From: Phocoena phocoena
Taxonomy: Eukaryota; Chordata; Mammalia; Artiodactyla; Phocoenidae
Assembly: GCF_963924675.1 (NCBI RefSeq)
Contig: NC_089240.1
Location: forward strand, 119,851,680-119,915,679
Length of the DNA: 64,000 nucleotides
Direction of reading: 5' to 3'
Numbering within the stretch: position 1 is the stretch's first letter; every line of letters starts with the position of its first letter. The notes beneath the pieces are model-generated. The model ran no database searches, was not told the DNA's origin, and was given only the letters and a program-made list of their open reading frames with translations. Below are positions 12,576-24,240 of the stretch, in pieces. The position numbers were made by a program, and so were the translations under genes.

Positions 12576-12897
12576 CTTTTTTAATTGAGATATAGTTGAT
12601 GTACAATATGTTACAGGTGTAGAACCTAGTGATTCACAATTTTTAAAGGTTATATTCCATTTACAGTTAGTATAAAATATTGGCTATATTCTCCATGTTG
12701 TACAATATATCCTTATAGCTTGTTTTATACATAGTAGTTTGTACCTCTTAATCCCCCTCCCCCTATCTTTCCCCTCACCCTTTCCTCCTCCCACTGGTAA
12801 CAACTAGTTTGTTCTCTATATCTGTGAGTCTGTTTCCTTTTTGTTATATTCACTAGTTTGTTGTATTTTTTAGATTCCACATATAACTGATATATGA
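12576..12897 (-). mobile_element. 5'-truncated L1 3' end
   Basis: Starts with a poly-T ('cttttttaattgagatatagttgatgtacaatatg'), followed by the reverse complement of an older L1 3'UTR and the ORF2 end ('tttttagattccacatataactgatatatga'). No ORF content is usable. No obvious TSD. Confidence 0.85.
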
Positions 12898-13299
12898 AAT
12901 ATAAAGCCTCAATAATAACAATACAATTAATTAATTTATACCTTTATATTCATTCACTGAAATCCTGTCTGTGCTAACCAAGCCCTAAGGAAAACCAGAT
13001 AAGTTCCTTGATGACAGTGACCATGACTTACTTTCTAAGGAAGGGCAGAGAGATCTCTCTGCAGAACTAAAACCAGAATTTTTTCTTCTAACTCCTTTAC
13101 TAGGTATTTTGCCAGTCATAATTTTAGCATGTTTAAGATGAAGAAAAAGTAAAAGTAAAAACTTGCATGAGGAATCATGTCTTCAGATATTTTGAAAGTA
13201 ACTACACATGACAATAATAGAAATGTTCAGAGTAAAAGGGTCAAGGTCCTCTGTTGACCTCTGGAGTTAAAATTTGGGGAAAAAGTGGAAGAGTGAATA

Positions 13300-13525
13300 T
13301 AGATTTATTTGTATCATTGTTTAGATTCTACATATAAATTATATCATATAGTATAAAATAGATAAGCAACAAGGCTTTACTGTATAGCGCAAGGAATCAT
13401 ACCCAATATCTTATAATAACCTATAACGGAATCTGCAAAAGAAAAAAAAACAAACTCAAATCACAATGCTGTACACCTGAAATTAACACAATATTTTAAA
13501 TCAACTACTTCGGTAAAAAAACAAA
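13300..13525 (+). mobile_element. Short L1 tail with 5' inversion
   Basis: 13351-13525 is a forward L1 3'UTR tail ('taaaatagataagcaacaagg', 'tgctgtacacctgaaatt', A-rich end). Directly upstream, 13300-13350 is the reverse complement of the ORF2/3'UTR junction ('agattctacatataaatt'), which lies several hundred bases upstream in L1. A head-to-head arrangement with an internal deletion is the usual mark of twin priming. Confidence 0.7.
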
Positions 13526-14050
13526 ACCACACACCAAATTCTAAAAAAAGAACTGGAAGAGTGCATTTTAGTGGGTCTTACATTAGCCAAAGAAACTATA
13601 TAATTCAAACCACAAACATTAACCAACCCATGATAATTCTCACAATTTCCTAAGGAGCATCTTCATTAATACTATTTTATTGTAGAAAATGTACTCAGAA
13701 ATTCCATATTGCATTGTTATTAGAAACAAAGCAAAAGTAGCTTAAAAAGTAATATCTTGGTTGAGAAAGCAGAAAATAATTAAACATTAGAGATTTCAGC
13801 CAATGAATCAGGTGGGTGCATAAAAATATCCCCAGGAAATCAATGTTGCTTTCAAAGAATATTAAAATATTAAGTCCACTCCAACCTCTGGAAGATAAAT
13901 TCTCTTTATGCATATTTTTTAAAACATAGACTTAGACTATATTTTTGTCTGCACAAGAAGAGTTCTCAAGCCCCCAAAGCAAATAAGACAAACCACTTTA
14001 TGAAGTTTCTCTCATTTTGGCAATAAAACAACACAGATACTTTTTCTTTA
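13526..14050. other. No recognisable gene or repeat
   Basis: AT-rich unique-looking DNA up to the TSD of the next SINE. Confidence 0.45.
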
Positions 14051-14064
14051 AAAAATACAGTCTT

Positions 14065-14258
14065 GTGGGCTTCCCTGGTGGTGCAGTGGTTGAGAGTCCA
14101 CCTGCCGACGCAGGGGACACGGGTTCGTGCCCCGGTCCGGGAAGATCGCACATGCCGTGGAGCGGCTGGGCCCGTGAGCCACGGCCGCTGGGCCTGCGCG
14201 TCCAGAGCCTGTGCTCCGCAATGGGAGAGGCCACAACGGTGAGAGGCCCGCGTACTGC

Positions 14259-14280
<22 letters not shown>
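14065..14280 (+). mobile_element. CHR-1-type tRNA-derived SINE
   Basis: Starts 'gtgggcttccctggtggtgcagtggttgag', contains the RNA polymerase III A-box-like 'tggtggtgcagtgg' and the B-box 'gggttcgtgcc', the CHR body ending 'gagaggcccgcgtactgc', and a long poly-A. A perfect 14-bp TSD, AAAAATACAGTCTT, flanks it at 14051-14064 and 14281-14294. High similarity to the other CHR-1 copies in the window suggests a fairly recent insertion. The overlapping ~100-codon open frames are artefacts of its GC-rich body. Confidence 0.97.
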
Positions 14281-14289
<9 letters not shown>

Positions 14290-14294
14290 GTCTT

Positions 14295-16366
14295 ACTAAA
14301 TCCCACACTTGGGAATTGAACTATGTGAATACAAAACTGTTACTTTATATTCATATCTAGTCCAATTATAAGGCTGCACAATCTTGCTGTAAATCTTGCT
14401 CCCTTGTCTTCAAGATAAATGTTGAATTAAAGATTATAGTAGACAATTAAACAAGAAATGATCCATGCAAGTTGCCCATAACTTTTATATTTGTCTAAGG
14501 ACAGCTGTAAAATTAGCCACTTTCAGTTATCCCCAGCTCTCTACAATTGTATAAAATCCCTCCTGTGTCTTGATGACTATGTGTCAAAAAGTTTGTTAAA
14601 GGAGAATAGAAGAAAAGGTGGAATTTGACTTCAGTATTTGAAGTTTCCAAATTAATTGTGTTGATTTTATTGTTTATTCCTTTTTATAAATTAATAATTA
14701 AAATGTGCTATAGACTGAATATTTGTGTCTCCCTTGTGTTGCTAGTATCAGCATCTTTCCTCAAGACAGCCTTTCTTTTTTATTTACTTGCTGTTCAGCA
14801 CTTCGTATACTGAGCTCAGCTCATATTATTTGGTGGGAAGACATCTAGGAGAACTCCCTCACCTAAGAACTGCAATGTATCCTGAAGACAACTTCACATA
14901 GAATTAGTTGTTTTGTAGTGGCAGGGACCTTCATAAAACCTTTACTCCCATGCTTCAATTGAAAGACTACTCATTATATATAATTTCCATTGATGTATAT
15001 ATAACTGATTTTCATTGATGTATATATAGTTGGCCTTGTATGTTTTTATTTTTTGTCTTTTTATGTGTATATTTTCCTCCCTCCCTATTTTTGAACACAT
15101 TTTGAACAGAAAAGTTGTAGTCTACTTCAACTGTATTCTCATAGCACCTGTAATACACTAGGTTTTTAGTAAATATCTGCTTAATATATATCAAAAATCC
15201 ATGTTCTTTAATTCTTATGAACAGAATATATGATGAAAACTAAGAATGAATTATCTGTTAGATGGTCTGAAAAGTAAAAGGTAAGAATCCCCAGATGTGA
15301 ACTTCTATGTCTATTTATATAGATAGAAAGTTAATCTTCCCCTGTTTTGAACTTCTGAGTCTCTAGCGTTTTATGCTTTCTTCCACCCACACTTTTATTT
15401 ATTTGCCTTTGTACCAGATCCCTAGACAGCAAGAAGATCAAAAGCATCAACACTATTTTATGATATACCCTGCAAAATAAAACAGGTAAAAAAAGACACA
15501 TGAAATGCTAACTTATTTTAAATATGGGATTTAAAAGTCTATGTTTAGTGAACAGTATCATATTTACGAACAACACCATCATATACAATAGGAACTTAAA
15601 TGAGGATAAATCACAATTCTACCATGACGATTATTTGGTTATACAACAAAAATTATAGGAAAGTAAGTTCTGAAATAAAAGTGGTAATTAAAATATCAGA
15701 TAAAAAATGAATAGTCAATGCTTAATTATCTGAAGACCAGTAATTCAGATTGTGTGCTCCCTTAATCTCCATGGCTGCATTTTGGCCACATAGAGGACTC
15801 ATTGTGGTCTTCACTAGGGGATGCGAAGAGAAAATTAAAGAGCAAAAAGTCTACTCTAACCATTCAGAGAAATTATAACCATCCTGATAAAGAATAGAGG
15901 AAGAGGAAATTGAACCTTTTGTTTCAAATGAAGTTTGTACATCATGTATATTTGTTTTCTTTGTTCATTTACCTAATTCCCATTAATAATCAAAAATCCA
16001 TATATATTATGTCCAAGAGTCAAAACTGGAGGAGTAAAGGACTACTGGCCAGGTGGTTCACATTATCCAACTATCCTGGCCAATGCCTTGAAATGAATCT
16101 TCATTTTCAAACTATAAATTCAAATATTGCCTAAATGGTTCTGAACTGTCAACAGGCCCTGTGCAAAGAATAAAAAAGATTAGCAGTAATATAAAGGATA
16201 AAATTTTGGGGTTCTTCCCCAAATCTTCCTCACATCAGCCTTCCATAGAAACTGAAATTGGTAAAATGATGCTTGAATGAGGATGGCCTTTATCCATCAG
16301 GATATGAGTAACACTGACCCCGACAAAGCAAGTAGTCTGTTTGTTAGATAACTTAGCTGTCATGTT
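14295..16366. other. Mostly unassigned; small MLT1-like scrap
   Basis: 14703-14733 ('tgctatagactgaatatttgtgtctccc') looks like the 5' edge of an MLT1-type LTR but does not continue as one. The rest shows no supported feature. Confidence 0.4.
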
Positions 16367-16445
16367 AGAAAGGAGAAAGTGAGAAGCAAGAAGAGCTACA
16401 ATCCTTCAGCCTGTGGAACAAAAACCACATCCAGAGAAAGACAAG

Positions 16446-17348
16446 ATAAAAAGGCAGAGGGCTATGTACCAGATGAAGGAACAAGATAAAACCTCAGAAA
16501 AACAACTAAATGAAGTGGAGATAGGCAACCTTCCAGAAAAAGAATTCAGAATAATGATAGTGAAGATATTCCAGGACCTTGGAAAAAGAATGGAGGCAAA
16601 GATCGAGAAGATGCAAAAAATGTTTAACAAAGACCTAGAAGAATTAAAGAACAAACAAACAGATGAACAATACAATAATTGAAATGAAAACTACACTAGA
16701 AGGAATCAATAGCAGAATAACTGAGGCAGAAGAACAGATAAATGACCTGGAAGACAGAATGATGGAATTCACTTCTGTGGAACAGAATAAAGAAAAAAGA
16801 ATGAAAAGAAATGAAGACAGCCTAAGAGACCTCTGGGACAACATTAAACGGAACAACATTCACATTATAGGGGTCCCAGAAAGAGGAGAGAGAGAGAAAG
16901 GACCAGAGAAAATATTTGAAGAGATTATAGTCGAAAATTTCCCTAACATGGGAAAGGAAACAGCTACCCAAGTCCAGGAAGCGCAGCGAGTCCCATACAG
17001 GATAAACCCAAGGAAAAACACACTGAGACACATAGTAATCAAACTGGCAAAAATTAAAGACAAAGAAAAATTACTGAAAATGGCAAGGGAAAAATGACAA
17101 ATAATATAGAAGGGAACTCCCATAAGGTTAACAGCTGATTTCTCAGCAGAGACTCAACAAGCCAGAAGGGAGTGGCATGATATACTTAAAGTGGTGAAAG
17201 GGAAGAACCTACAACCAAGATTACTCTACCCAGCAAGGATCTCATTCAGATTCAATGGAGAAATCAGAGCTTTACAGACAAGTAAAAGCTAAGAGAATTC
17301 AGCACCACCAGACCAGCTCTACAGCAAATGCTAAAGGAACTTTTCTAA
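16446..17348 (+). pseudogene. L1 ORF1 (RNA-binding nucleic-acid chaperone), broken
   Basis: L1 ORF1 protein forms coiled-coil trimers that coat L1 RNA in the cytoplasm. The coiled-coil region (Glu/Lys-rich heptads such as 'ITEAEEQINDLEDRM'), the RRM-like segment ('NIHIIGVPE') and the C-terminal domain ending 'LKELF' are all recognisable. The frame is broken at least three times. The expected start codon before Lys-Arg-Gln-Arg-Ala-Met reads ATA at 16446-16448, a small deletion near 16660 shifts the frame, and a TGA sits at 17095-17097 after 'MAREK'. A longer open start at 16413 is an artefact of reading into the leader. Confidence 0.93.
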
Positions 17349-17406
17349 GTGGGAAACACAAGAGAAGAAAAGGACCTACACAAATAAACCCAAAACAATT
17401 AAGAAA

Positions 17407-20400
17407 ATGGTCATAGGAACATACATATTGATAATTACCTTAAACGTGAATGGATTAAATGCTCCAACCAAAAGAAACAGGCTTGCTGAATGGATACAAA
17501 AACAAGACCTACATATATGCTGTCTACAAGAGACCCATGTCAGACATAGGATCACATACAGGAGGAAAGTGAGAGGATGGAAAAAGATATTCCATGCAAA
17601 TGGAAATCAAAAGAAAGCTGGAGTAGCTATACTCATATCATATAAAATAGAATTTAAAATAAAGAATGTTACAAGAGACAAGGAAGGACACTACATAATG
17701 ATCAAGGGATCAAACCAAAAAGAAGATATAGCAATTATAAATATATATGCACGCAACATAGGAGCACCTCAATACATAAGGCAACTGCTAACAGCTCTAA
17801 AAGAGTAAATTGACAGTAACAGAATAATAGTGGGGGACTTTAACACCTTACTTACACCAATGGACAGATCATCCAAAATGAAAATAAATAAGGGAACAGA
17901 ATTTTAAATGACACAATAGACCAGATAGATTTAATTGATATTTATTGGACATTCCATCCAAAAACAGCAGATTACACTTTCTTCTCAAGTGTGCACAGAA
18001 CATTCTCGAGGATAGATCACATCTTGGGTCACAAAACAAGCCTCAGGAAATTTAAGAAAGTTGAAATCATATCAAGCATCTTTTCTGACCAGAACGCTAT
18101 GAGATTAGAAATGAATTACAGGGAAAATAATGTAAAAAACACAAACACATGGAGGCTAAAAAATACGTTACTAAATAACCAAGATATCACTGAAGAAATC
18201 AAAGAGGAAATCAAAAAATACCTAGAGACCAATGACAATGAAAACATGACGTTCCAAAACAATCCTATAGGATGCAGCAAAAGCAGTTCTAAGAGGGAAG
18301 TTTACAGCTATACAAGCCTACCTCAAGAAACAGGAAAAATCTCAAATAAACAATCTAAACTTACACCTAAAGGAACTAGAGAAAGAAGAACAAAAAAAAC
18401 CCAAAGGTAGCAGAAGGAAGGAAATCATAAACATCAGAGCAGAAATAAATGAAATAGAAACAAAGAAAACAATATCAAAGATCAATAAAACTAAAAGCTG
18501 GTATTTGAGAAGATAAACAAAATTGATAAAGCATTAGCCAGACTCATCAAGAAAAAGAGGGAGAGGACTCAAATCAATAAAATTAGAAATGAAAAAGGAG
18601 AAGTTACACCAGGCACCACAGAAATACAAAGCATCCTAAGAGACTACTACAAGCAACTCTATGTCAATAAAATGGACAACCTGGAAGAAATGGACAAATT
18701 CTTAGAAAGGTATAAACTTCCAAGGCTGAACCAGGAAGAAATAGAAAATATGAACAGACCAATCACAAGCATTGAAATTGAAACTGTGATTAAAAATCTT
18801 CCAACAAACAAAAGTCCGCATCAGATGGCTACACAGGTGAATTCTATCAAACATTTAGAGAAGAGCTAACAACCATCCTTCTCAAATTCTTCCAAAAAAT
18901 TGCAGAGGAAGGAACACTCCCAAACTAATTCTATGAGGCCACCATCACCCTGATACCAAAACCAGACAAAGATACTACAGAAAAAGAAAATTACAGACCA
19001 ATATCACTGATGAAAATAGATGCAAAAATCTTCAACAAAATATTAGCAAACAAAATCCAACAACACATTAAAAGGATCATACAGCATGATCAAGTGGGAT
19101 TTATCCCAGGGATGCAAGGATTCTTCAATATATGCAAATCAATCAATGTGATACAGCATATTCACAAATTGAAGAATAAAAACAGCATAGTCAGCTCAAT
19201 AGATGCAGAAAAAGCTTTTGACAAAATTCAACACGGGTTTATGATAAAAACTCTCCAGAAAGTGGGCATAAAGGGAAACTACCTCAACATAATAAAGACC
19301 ATATACAACAAACCCACAGCAAACATCATTCTCAATGGTGAAAAACTGAAAGCATTTCCTCTAAGATCAGGAACAAGACAAGGATTTCCACTCTCATCAC
19401 TATTATTCAACATAGTTTTGGAATTCCTAGCCATGGCAGTCAGAGAAGAAAAAGAAATAAAAGGAATACAAATTGGAAAAGAAGAATTAAAACTGTCACT
19501 GCTTGCAGATGACATGATACTATACATAGAGAATCCTAAAGATGCTACCAGAAAAATACTAGAGCTAATCAATGAATTTGGTAAAGTTGCAGGATACAAA
19601 ATTAATGTAGAGAAATCTCTTGCAGTCCTATACACTAATGATGAAAAATCAGAAAGAGAAATTATGGAAACACTCCCATTTACCACTGCAACCAAAAGAA
19701 TAAAATACCTAGGAATAAACCTACCTAGGGAGACAATAGAACTGTATGCAGAAAACTATAAGACACTGATGAAAGAAATGAAAGATGATACCAACAGATG
19801 AAGAGATATACCATGTTCTTGGATTGGAAGAATCAATATTGTGAAAATGACTATACTACCCAAAGCAATCTACAGATTCAACACAATCCCTATCAAATTA
19901 CCAGTGGCATTTTTTATGGAACTAGAACAAAAAATCTTAAAATTTGTAGCAGACACAAAAGCCCCGAATAGCCCAAACAATCTTGAGGGAAAAAAACAGA
20001 GCTGGAGGAATCAGGCTCCCTGACTTCAGACTATACTACGAAGCTACAAAATCAAGACAATGTGGTACTGGCACAAAAACAGAAACATAGATCAATGGAA
20101 CAAGATAGAAAGCCCAGAGATAAACCCATGAACCTATGGTCAACTAATCTATGACAAAGGAGGCAAGGATATAAAATTGGGAAAAGACAGTCTCTTCATT
20201 AAGTGATGCTGGGAAAACTGGACAACTACATGTAAAAGAATGAAATTAGAACACTCCTTAACACCATACACAAAAATAAACTCAACATGGATGAGAGACC
20301 TAAATGTAAGACCCGACACTATAAAACTCTTAGAGGAAAACATAGGAAGAACACTCTTTAACATAAATCACAGCAAGATCTTTTTTGATCCACATCCTAG

Positions 20401-21218
20401 AGTAATGGAAATAAAAACAAATTAAACAAATGGGACCTAATGAAACTTAAAAACTTTTGTACAGCAAAGGAAACCATAAACAAGACGAAAAGACAACCCT
20501 CAGAATGGAAAAAAATATTTGCAAGTGAATCAACGGTAAAGGATTAATTTCCAAAATATATAAATAGCTCATGCAGCTCAATATTAAAGAAACAAACAAC
20601 CCAATCCAAAAATGGGCAGAAGACCTAAATAGACATTTCTGCAAAGACATACAGATAGCCAAGAAGCACATGAAAAGCTGCTCAACATCACTAATTATTA
20701 GAGAAATGCAAATCAAAACTACAATGAGGTATCACCTCACAACAGTTAGAATGGGCATCATCAGAAAATCTACAAACAACAAATGCTGGAGAGGGAGTAG
20801 AGAAAAGGCAACCCTCTTGCACTGTTGGTGGGAATGTAAATTGATACAGCCACTATGGAGAACAGTATGGAGGTTCCTTAAAAAACTAAAAATAGAATTA
20901 CTATATGATCCAGCAATCCCACTACTGGGCATATGCCCAGAGAAAACCATAATTCAAAAAGACGAATGCACCCCAATGTTCACTGCAGCACTATTTACAA
21001 TAGCCAGGTCATGGAAGCAACCTAAATGCCCATCGACAGATGAATGAATAAAGAAGATGTGGTACATATACACGATGGAATATTACTAAGCCATAAAAAG
21101 GAACGAAATTGGGTCATTTGTTAAGACGTGGATGGATCTAGAGACTGTCATACAGAGTGAAGTAAGTCAGAAAGAGAAAAACAAATATCGTATATTAACG
21201 CATGGATGTGGAACCTAG
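17407..21218 (+). pseudogene. L1 ORF2 (endonuclease / reverse transcriptase), broken
   Basis: The span is about 1270 codons, normal for L1 ORF2. The N-terminal APE-like endonuclease is clear: 'LNVNGLNAPTKR', 'CCLQETH', then 'SRIDHILGH' near 18005-18035. The reverse-transcriptase core (19010-19801) has '[12 protein letters not shown]', 'GTRQGFPLS' and the catalytic box as 'LLADDM', with Leu where Phe is usual. The C-terminal Cys-rich segment follows ('[19 protein letters not shown]', near 20784-20840). Stops and frameshifts include a TAA after 'LTALKE' (17806-17808) and breaks between 17890 and 18990. ORF2 ends at a TAG (21216-21218). No functional protein can be made from this copy. Confidence 0.95.
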
Positions 21219-21429
21219 AAATATGGTACAGATGAACCGGTTTGCAGGGCAGAAGTTGAAACACAGATGTAGAGAACAAATATATGGACACCAAGGGGGA
21301 AATGCCGCGGGGGGCGGGGGGATAGTGGTGTGATGAATTGGGCGATTGGGATTGACATGTATAGAATTGATGACTAATGAGAACCTGGTGTATAAAGAAA
21401 TAAAATTAAATTTAAAATTTTTTACAAAA
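21219..21429 (+). other. L1 3'UTR and tail with G-rich tract
   Basis: Contains a G-run cluster at 21305-21322 (runs of five or more G broken by single C), an AATAAA near 21399-21404, and an AT-rich rather than pure poly-A end that leads into the right TSD. Confidence 0.8.
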
Positions 21430-21442
21430 AGAAAGGAGAAAG

Positions 21443-21910
21443 CAAATGATAACTAGGGCTTTTATGGAAGCAGATAAAAGGAATATGAAGAGTCTCAAAC
21501 CTACAAGAATCTAGATGTACTTAGTTCAGTAGGGCATATTTTCAAAGATTTACTTCCCCTATTTCAGTTTCTCATAGTCAGTCTATCAGTGTGCTGTAAA
21601 GAATGACTTCCTAATATTACAGCACCAGGTACCAGTCCAATGAGTAGTACAGTGATTAAAATTCCTGGACACTAAATTATTAATAGTTAGAATACCTACA
21701 AAATTAATTTATATACTCATTTTTTTTTTAAAATTATTACTATATTTACCTTTATATCTTGTAACTGGTGAGGAAAGCTGCTGCTATGCTCTTCCTACCA
21801 CCACTTAAATTCTGCTGATGCTTTGATTTCAGCACAGTCCTGAACATGTGACTGAGGCAAAACAAATAACAATGTACTCAGGATGATGAGAGGTGGTACA
21901 ATATATACTT
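21443..21910. other. No recognisable gene or repeat
   Basis: Continuation of the unique flank after the L1. No supported feature. Confidence 0.45.
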
Positions 21911-21914
21911 AATA

Positions 21915-22125
21915 GCATGGGCTTAGAATATAAGTTAGATGGACTTGGTGTTGAACCCTGGGTATGTCCTTTACTATCTATATAAGTTCTTACTCTATGA
22001 GTTTCTTTAATTTGGGATGGGGTAATGATAGTATTTACAACATAGTGTTCATATGAGGATTAAATAAAATAATGCTTGTAAAGCATTTTTCATAATACCT
22101 TAACATTTACTGTAAGTATGGTTAA
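21915..22125 (+). repeat. MIR
   Basis: 'agcatgggcttagaatataagttagatgg', 'gttgaaccctgggtatg', 'tgaggattaaataaaataatgcttgtaaagca' follows MIR from the tRNA head to the 3' part. Confidence 0.75.
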
Positions 22126-23355
22126 GATCCCAGTGGGGCAGAAGACAGTGCACCTAGGAATTTGTTAACTGGTTCACCAACATAAGATAGCACTATATTC
22201 AAGATGTCAAGATTAGGCCACCTCCAGGACCACCTGTTATTGATAGGTCAAAGCCCCATATTATCTTGCTCCATCATTGTCAACATAATTATATATTTCT
22301 GTAGAGTTTATTCCCTGTGACTCACAAAAATCAACAGGGCTGTTTTCTATAGCTTTACAAAATAAACCATACTTATCCAGTCTGAATTGAGGTACACTTT
22401 TAAGTATATGATCAAAATGTTTTCAAGCTTAAGGCATGTTAATGTGTCAATTTGATTGAATTCTCATTCTGAAATAAGTTCAGGGAAAAAATTGTAAAGC
22501 ATAATAGAGAAAAATGAAAGATACTTGTAGTAGAAACAACAGGTGTAACAGTGAACATATGTTGAAACTGACATAGCAACAGTGGAAGAATATGTAGCTG
22601 CTGAAGAATCATGGCAATCTGAGCCTGCAAAATCCTTTTATTAGCTGCCACAGCAGTATCCAGAAGGGTAATTAGGGATGTGAGCAGCATTACACAGGGT
22701 AATAGAGGGGGCTAGGAAGAACTTCAGCATGTCACTATAGCATGTGCCAGTCAGAGGAAGGCTGTGCATTCAGTTTGAAAAAATCAATGAAAGGAAGAAA
22801 ATGCTATTAGTGCCTGTGATTGTTGAAGGGCTGACTTCAAGGTGATGGGTGAAGCTGAATCGAGTTGCTGTGAACCAAGAAGAGGCTCACAAATCTTTAC
22901 TTCCAAAAATACAATTTCAGGTCTGCCCTGATTTGAAGATCTACAAAATTTCAAACGGACTTTGAATTGCATAGACATCTAGTTTTAAAATAGGCACTAC
23001 TTTCCTTTGTGGGGCCTCATGGGTGCCCTGGTAATAGCCTCCTAAACCACATATTAGTCTCAGGCTATGGGTAAGCTATAAAAGGAAAGGAAAGGTTTAC
23101 CAATAATCCAGAATAAAATGATTAATAAAATTAATCAGAAATAATAACAAAGGTATAAGAATGCATTCTCATTGTGTTTTTCCAGCAAGTATTTATTAAA
23201 TACTTAATAAACGCATAGGCCCACTAAGCAATGTATGAGATACCAAGAAATCTGATACACAGTCTTAATATAAAGACACTGAGGAAAAATAAATTACATT
23301 GTAGAAGTTAAGATCATAAAATGAGAATGATAGGTGTCTTGGCAAAGGGTGTATG
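22126..23355. other. No recognisable gene or repeat
   Basis: Unique-looking DNA. Open frames at 22439-22690 and 22784-22978 (minus strand) are short and unsupported. Confidence 0.4.
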
Positions 23356-23359
23356 TAAA

Positions 23360-24240
23360 TGTCAGTGATTCAACAACTGAAATGAACTTATTTAAATGCT
23401 CTGAGGTTCCTTAAAAAACTAAAAATAGAACTACCATACAACCCAGCAATCCCACTGCTGGGCATATACCCTGAGAAAACCATAATTCAAAAAGACTCAT
23501 GTACCACGATGCTCATTACAGCTCTATTTACAATAGCCAGGACATGGAACCAACCTAAGTGTCTATCGACAGATGAATGGATAAAGAAAATGTGGCACAT
23601 ATATACAATGGCATATTACTCAGCCATAAAAAGAAACGAAACTGAGTTATTTGTAGTGATGTGGATGGACCTAGAGTCTGTCATACAGAGTGAAGTAAGT
23701 CAGAAAGAGAAAAGCAAATACCGTATGCTAACACATATATATGGAATCTAAATATATATATATATATATAGTCATGAAGAACCTAGGGGCAAGACGGGAA
23801 TAAAGACGCAGACCTACTAGAGAATGGACTTGAGGACACGGGGAGGGGGAAGGGTAAGCTGTGACAAAGTGAGAGAGTGGCATGGACATATATACACTAC
23901 CAAATGTAAAATAGATAGCTAGTGGGAAGCAGCCACATAGCACAGGGAGATCAGCTTGGTGCTTTGTGACCACCTAGAGGGGTGGGATAGGGAGGATGGG
24001 AGGGAAGGAGATGCAAGAGGGAAGAGATATGGGGATATATGTATATGTATAGCTGATTCACTTTATTGTACAGCAGAAACTAACACACCATTGTAAAGCA
24101 ATTATACTCCAAAAAAGATGTTAAAAAAATTAAAAATAAATGCTCTGAGTCTCAGTTTTCTCACCTAAATAATTGTCATGTGAACTGTTAACTTGAAGTC
24201 CTTGTCAAAATTAAATTTTAAAATGTATATGAAAGTCACT
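23360..24240 (+). repeat. MIR split by an L1 insertion
   Basis: The MIR forward strand reads up to '...aaatgctctgag' (ending 23405) and resumes at 24150 with 'tctcagttttctcacctaaa'. The 13-bp TSD TAAATGCTCTGAG (23393-23405, 24137-24149) lies inside it, so the L1 is younger than the MIR. Confidence 0.75.
23406..24136 (+). mobile_element. 5'-truncated L1 with 13-bp TSD
   Basis: Covers the end of ORF2 (from 'gttccttaaaaaactaaaaatag' to a stop after His-Ile-Tyr-Gly-Ile at 23749-23751) and the 3'UTR with the 'gaagcagccacatagcacagggagatcag' block and an A-rich tail. The final 80 codons of ORF2 (23509-23751) are open but headless. A short (TA)n run sits just after the stop (about 23752-23770), where sister copies have A-runs. 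Confidence 0.95.

Larger units (their letters stand above)
16380..21429 (+). mobile_element. Nearly full-length L1, inactivated, with 13-bp TSD
   Basis: The element runs from the last bases of the 5'UTR ('agctacaatccttcagcctgtgg') through ORF1, a 58-base spacer, ORF2, a 3'UTR and an AT-rich tail. The 13-bp repeat AGAAAGGAGAAAG occurs at 16367-16379 and 21430-21442, directly outside the element, so both ends are defined. Joining the flanks gives a simple empty site. It is 5'-truncated, lacking nearly all of the 5'UTR, and so has no promoter of its own. The 3'UTR belongs to a different lineage from the other L1s here: ORF2 ends in Gly-Cys-Gly-Thr, and the 3'UTR carries 'gtgatgaattgggcgattgggattgacatg'. 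Confidence 0.97.

Noticed and set aside
13966..14319. Open frames of 61-102 codons at the SINE
   Set aside because: All are readings of the CHR-1 SINE and its poly-A or poly-T. The same frames recur at the other SINE copies.
19279..19695. 138-codon minus-strand frame
   Set aside because: Antisense shadow of the L1 reverse-transcriptase region. A matching shadow occurs at 55485-55802.
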